A DNA stretch of 64,000 nt from Caulobacter zeae (GTDB taxonomy: Bacteria > Pseudomonadota > Alphaproteobacteria > Caulobacterales > Caulobacteraceae), in NCBI RefSeq assembly GCF_002858925.1, contig NZ_PJRS01000017.1:62001-126000 (forward strand), in the 5' to 3' direction. Below the pieces are notes generated by a model, which had not been told where the DNA came from, made no database searches, and was given only the letters and a program-made list of their open reading frames with translations. This document shows positions 61,581-64,000 of this stretch, in pieces; positions within the stretch are counted from its first letter, which is position 1; each line of letters opens with the position of its first letter. Made by a program: the position numbers and the translations under genes.

Positions 61581-63074
61581 ATGGGGCGAGCACTGATCCT
61601 GGCTCTGGACCTGGGAACGACCAGCACCCGGGCCATCCTGTTCGACCACGAGGGCCGGCCTGTCGCCGAGGCCGGACGTCCGCTGCGCCAGAGCTATCCC
61701 CATGATGGATGGGTCGAGCACGACGCCGAGGAGATCGCCGCCGCCTGCGTGGCGGTTATCCGCGAGGCGGTCGAAAAGTCGGATGCGTCGCTCGAAGAAG
61801 TCGTCGCCCTGGGCATCACCAACCAGCGCGAGACGGTTGTGGTCTGGGACAAGGCCACCGGCCGCCCGATCCATCCGGCCATCGTCTGGCAGGACCGCCG
61901 CACCGCCGAGGCCTGCGAGAAGCTGCGCAAGGAAGGCAGGGAAGCGGAGGTGACGGCCGTCACCGGCCTCCTGCTTGATCCGTACTTCTCGGCCACCAAG
62001 ATCGCCTGGCTGCTCGACAACGTGCCGGCCGCCCGCGCCCGGGCGCAGGCGGGCCAACTGCTGGCCGGCACCATGGACACGTGGACGATCTGGAAGCTGA
62101 CCGGCGGCGCGCGCCACGTCACCGACGCCACCAACGCCTCGCGCACCCTGTTGTTCGACATCCAGGCCCAGGACTGGTCGGACGAGATGCTGGAGCTGTT
62201 CGGCGTGCCGCGCGCGCTGCTGCCGCAGGTGCTCGACTGCGCCGCCGACTTCGGCGAGGTCGGCGCCCAGGTGTTGGGCCGGCCTTTGCCGATCCGGGGC
62301 GTGGCCGGCGACCAGCAGGCGGCGCTGATGGGGCAGGGGTGCATCCGTCCCGGCGAGATGAAGGCCACCTACGGCACCGGCTGCTTCATGCTGCTCAACA
62401 CCGGCGCGGCGCGTCCGGTCTCAGCCTCGCGCCTGCTGACCACGGTGGCGGCGCGGGTGGACGGCCAGGCGACCTACGCCCTGGAAGGCTCGATCTTCGT
62501 GGCCGGCGCGGCGATCCAGTGGCTGGGCGAGGGGCTTGGGATCACCGGCGGCCCGCGCGCGGCCGAGGCCCTGGCCCGAGCCGCCAAGGCAGACCACGGC
62601 GTGGTGGTGGTGCCGGCCTTCACCGGCCTCGGCGCGCCATGGTGGGACGCCAAGGCGCGGGGGGCGATCTTCGGCCTGACGCGCGACGCCGGACTGCCCG
62701 AGATCGCCGCGGCCACCTACGACGCCTGCGCCCTGCAGAGCCGCGACCTGATCGAGGCCATGCGCGCCGACGCGCCCGACGCCTTCCTGGGCGAGGCCCA
62801 GCTGCGCATCGACGGCGGCATGTCCAAGAGCGCCTGGTTCAGTCAGCGCCTGGCCGACCTGACCGGCCTGCCGGTGGCCCGCGCCAGCTACCAGGAGACC
62901 ACGGCCCTGGGCGCAGCGCTGTTCGCGGGGCTGGGGGCGGGGCTCTACGACTCGCTGGAGGCGGCCGCCCGGGCCCGTCCATCCGCCGAGGACCTGAAGC
63001 CCGCCATGGCCGTCCATGCCCGCGAGGCGGCCTATGCCCGCTGGCTGGATGCGGTGCCGCGCGTCCGCTCCTGA
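61581..63074 (+). CDS. glpK: Glycerol kinase
   Basis: 497 residues of the FGGY family. LALDLGTTSTRAILFDHEG is the ATP phosphate-1 motif. ITNQRETVVVWDKATGRPIHPAIVWQDRRT, GTMDTWTIWKLTGG and GQGCIRPGEMKATYGTGCFMLLNTG (in pieces) are GlpK-specific. It makes glycerol-3-phosphate. GAGGAA precedes the ATG at 61581; a GTG at 61563 is possible. No glpF or glpD is adjacent. Confidence 0.95.
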   Translation: MGRALILALDLGTTSTRAILFDHEGRPVAEAGRPLRQSYPHDGWVEHDAEEIAAACVAVIREAVEKSDASLEEVVALGITNQRETVVVWDKATGRPIHPAIVWQDRRTAEACEKLRKEGREAEVTAVTGLLLDPYFSATKIAWLLDNVPAARARAQAGQLLAGTMDTWTIWKLTGGARHVTDATNASRTLLFDIQAQDWSDEMLELFGVPRALLPQVLDCAADFGEVGAQVLGRPLPIRGVAGDQQAALMGQGCIRPGEMKATYGTGCFMLLNTGAARPVSASRLLTTVAARVDGQATYALEGSIFVAGAAIQWLGEGLGITGGPRAAEALARAAKADHGVVVVPAFTGLGAPWWDAKARGAIFGLTRDAGLPEIAAATYDACALQSRDLIEAMRADAPDAFLGEAQLRIDGGMSKSAWFSQRLADLTGLPVARASYQETTALGAALFAGLGAGLYDSLEAAARARPSAEDLKPAMAVHAREAAYARWLDAVPRVRS

Positions 63075-63132
63075 AATCTCAAATCGCGTTGCACGTCGCC
63101 GAAGACGTCTCGCCAACCTGAGCGGGCATTGC

Positions 63133-63150
63133 TATGACATCGCTGTCATA
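63133..63150. promoter_or_regulatory. Palindrome TATGACA-N4-TGTCATA upstream of the SMP-30 gene
   Basis: A perfect 18-bp dyad (63133-63150), extended by GC/GC on each side, lies 31 bp before the ATG. Its form, TGACA-N4-TGTCA, resembles LacI-family operators of sugar catabolic genes. The regulator is not in the window. Confidence 0.55.
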
Positions 63151-63180
63151 AGCAAGAACCAAAAAGGGAGGCCTCACGCA

Positions 63181-64000
63181 TGACCGCGACGCGCCGCACC
63201 GTCACGCTGGCTCTGGGAGCCGGCGCCGCACTCGCCGCCGGAGGCCTTTCCATGTCCGCTCAAGTCGCCGCCCCGACCCTGGGCTCCATCCGTCGCCTGT
63301 CGCCGGCGCTCGACGCCGTGGTCGCCCCCGACGCCAGGATCGAAAAGCTGGCCGACGGCTTTACCTGGTCGGAAGGGCCGGTCTGGGTGAAGGATGGCCA
63401 GTACCTCGTCTTCTCCGATGTGCCGGCCAACATCATGTACCGCTGGAGCGAGAAGGACGGCAAAAGCGTCTTCCTCTCGCCCTCCGGCTATGACGGCCCG
63501 CCGACCAAGGTCTTTCGCGAGCCGGGCTCGAACGGCATGGCCCTGGACGCCAAGGGCGACCTCTTGGTCTGCAACCACGGCTACCGGGCGATCACGAAAC
63601 TCGATTTGAAGACCAAGGCCCGCTCGGTCGTCGTCGACCGCTACCAGGGCAAGCGCTTCAACAGCCCCAACGACCTGGCCGTCGCCAAGTCCGGCGCGAT
63701 CTACTTCACCGACCCGCCCTATGGCCTGGAGGGGCTGGACGCCTCGCCGGTCAAGGAACTGGCCTTCAACGGCGTCTACCTGCTGGCCGCCGACGGTTCG
63801 CTGGCGGTGGTCGACGACAAACTGACCTTCCCCAACGGCGTGGCGCTGAGCCCCGACGAGAAGCGCCTGTACGTGGCGGTCTCCGATCCGAACGGGCCGG
63901 TGATCATGGCCTACGACCTGGGCGCCGACGGCCTGCCGACCTCGCGCAAGGTGTTCTTCGACGCGGCCGCCCTGCACAAGGCCGGCGGCCCGGGCCTGCC
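63181..64000 (+). CDS. SMP-30/gluconolactonase family protein (partial, runs off the right edge)
   Basis: The first 273 residues are visible. A twin-arginine-like or Sec signal (MTATRRTVTLALGAGAALAAGGLSMSAQVAA) precedes a beta-propeller: FTWSEGPVWVKDGQYLVFSDVPAN (metal-binding Glu), GSNGMALDAKGDLLVCNHG, FNSPNDLAVAKSGAIYFTDPPYG (Asn/Asp ligands) and FPNGVALSPDEKRLYV. It is a calcium-dependent lactonase, acting probably in the periplasm. GGGAGG precedes the ATG. Confidence 0.9.

Overview
The window looks like a chromosomal segment from a Caulobacter-type alphaproteobacterium. It is very GC-rich, with strong G/C at third codon positions. It carries a holdfast-type polysaccharide cluster (hfsD / hfsA-hfsB-hfsC) and a GcrA-family cell-cycle regulator whose promoter combines a CtrA-like TTAACCAT box with GANTC (CcrM) sites. 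It also has a motB without an adjacent motA and many DUF families typical of Caulobacterales. Genes are densely packed, often with ATGA/GTGA start-stop overlaps. No gene-free stretch exceeds 300 bp, and I saw no tRNA, rRNA, insertion sequence, prophage or CRISPR array.

Layout. 1-9.6 kb: a sugar locus for L-rhamnose by the non-phosphorylating route (FAH-family hydrolase cut by the left edge, L-rhamnonate dehydratase, IclR regulator, L-rhamnose 1-dehydrogenase, FMN L-lactate dehydrogenase). It is followed by secreted carbohydrate-type esterases, a serine hydrolase and a second SDR. 9.7-20.7 kb: Bpt leucyltransferase, MotB, a 3-hydroxyisobutyrate-dehydrogenase-like enzyme, a MetX-like hydrolase, a DEDDh exonuclease-BRCT protein overlapping ligA, a DUF2891-DUF979-DUF969 transport cluster, and a class II aldolase. 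20.8-29 kb: an RND efflux pair followed by a transketolase-like gene whose ribosome binding site lies inside a hairpin, then two NTF2-like proteins and a cytochrome c lipoprotein. 29.3-38.9 kb: GcrA-family regulator, a small conserved-looking ORF, a hydrolase, a fused EgtB-EgtD ergothioneine enzyme, a KGG stress protein, DUF1345, and a two-component system flanked by EF-hand proteins. 38.9-44.7 kb: amino-acid permease, HrpB helicase, then a lower-GC island with a TacA/TacT-type toxin-antitoxin pair and a convergent HEPN (AbiU2-like) gene. 44.9-49 kb: gatB, RcnB-like and other small envelope proteins, a glutathione S-transferase, and a Sel1 protein. 49-53.6 kb: holdfast genes. 53.7-57.3 kb: carotenoid operon crtY-crtI-crtB. 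57.5-64 kb: folD, an Hpt protein, NAD kinase, a DUF2336 protein, glpK, and the start of an SMP-30/gluconolactonase cut by the right edge.

How genes work together. The rhamnose genes would take L-rhamnose through L-rhamnonate and a 2-keto-3-deoxy (then diketo) acid to pyruvate plus L-lactate. The adjacent LldD would then feed lactate into central metabolism, and the neighbouring acetylesterases fit release of rhamnose from pectin. The lactonase and the 4-dehydrogenase steps are not inside the window. The carotenoid operon makes a cyclised lycopene product from phytoene. The hfs genes form an outer-membrane/inner-membrane polysaccharide export and polymerisation system.

A second layer is the intergenic DNA. 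Several distinct families of large imperfect palindromes occur. One family sits in opposite orientations on either side of the ligA-exonuclease pair, and another brackets hfsB-hfsC. The points I would look at first are the SD-masking hairpin between the RND pump and the transketolase-like gene, the EgtB-EgtD fusion, the LigA/exonuclease BRCT similarity, the TacAT+HEPN island, and the EF-hand two-component module.
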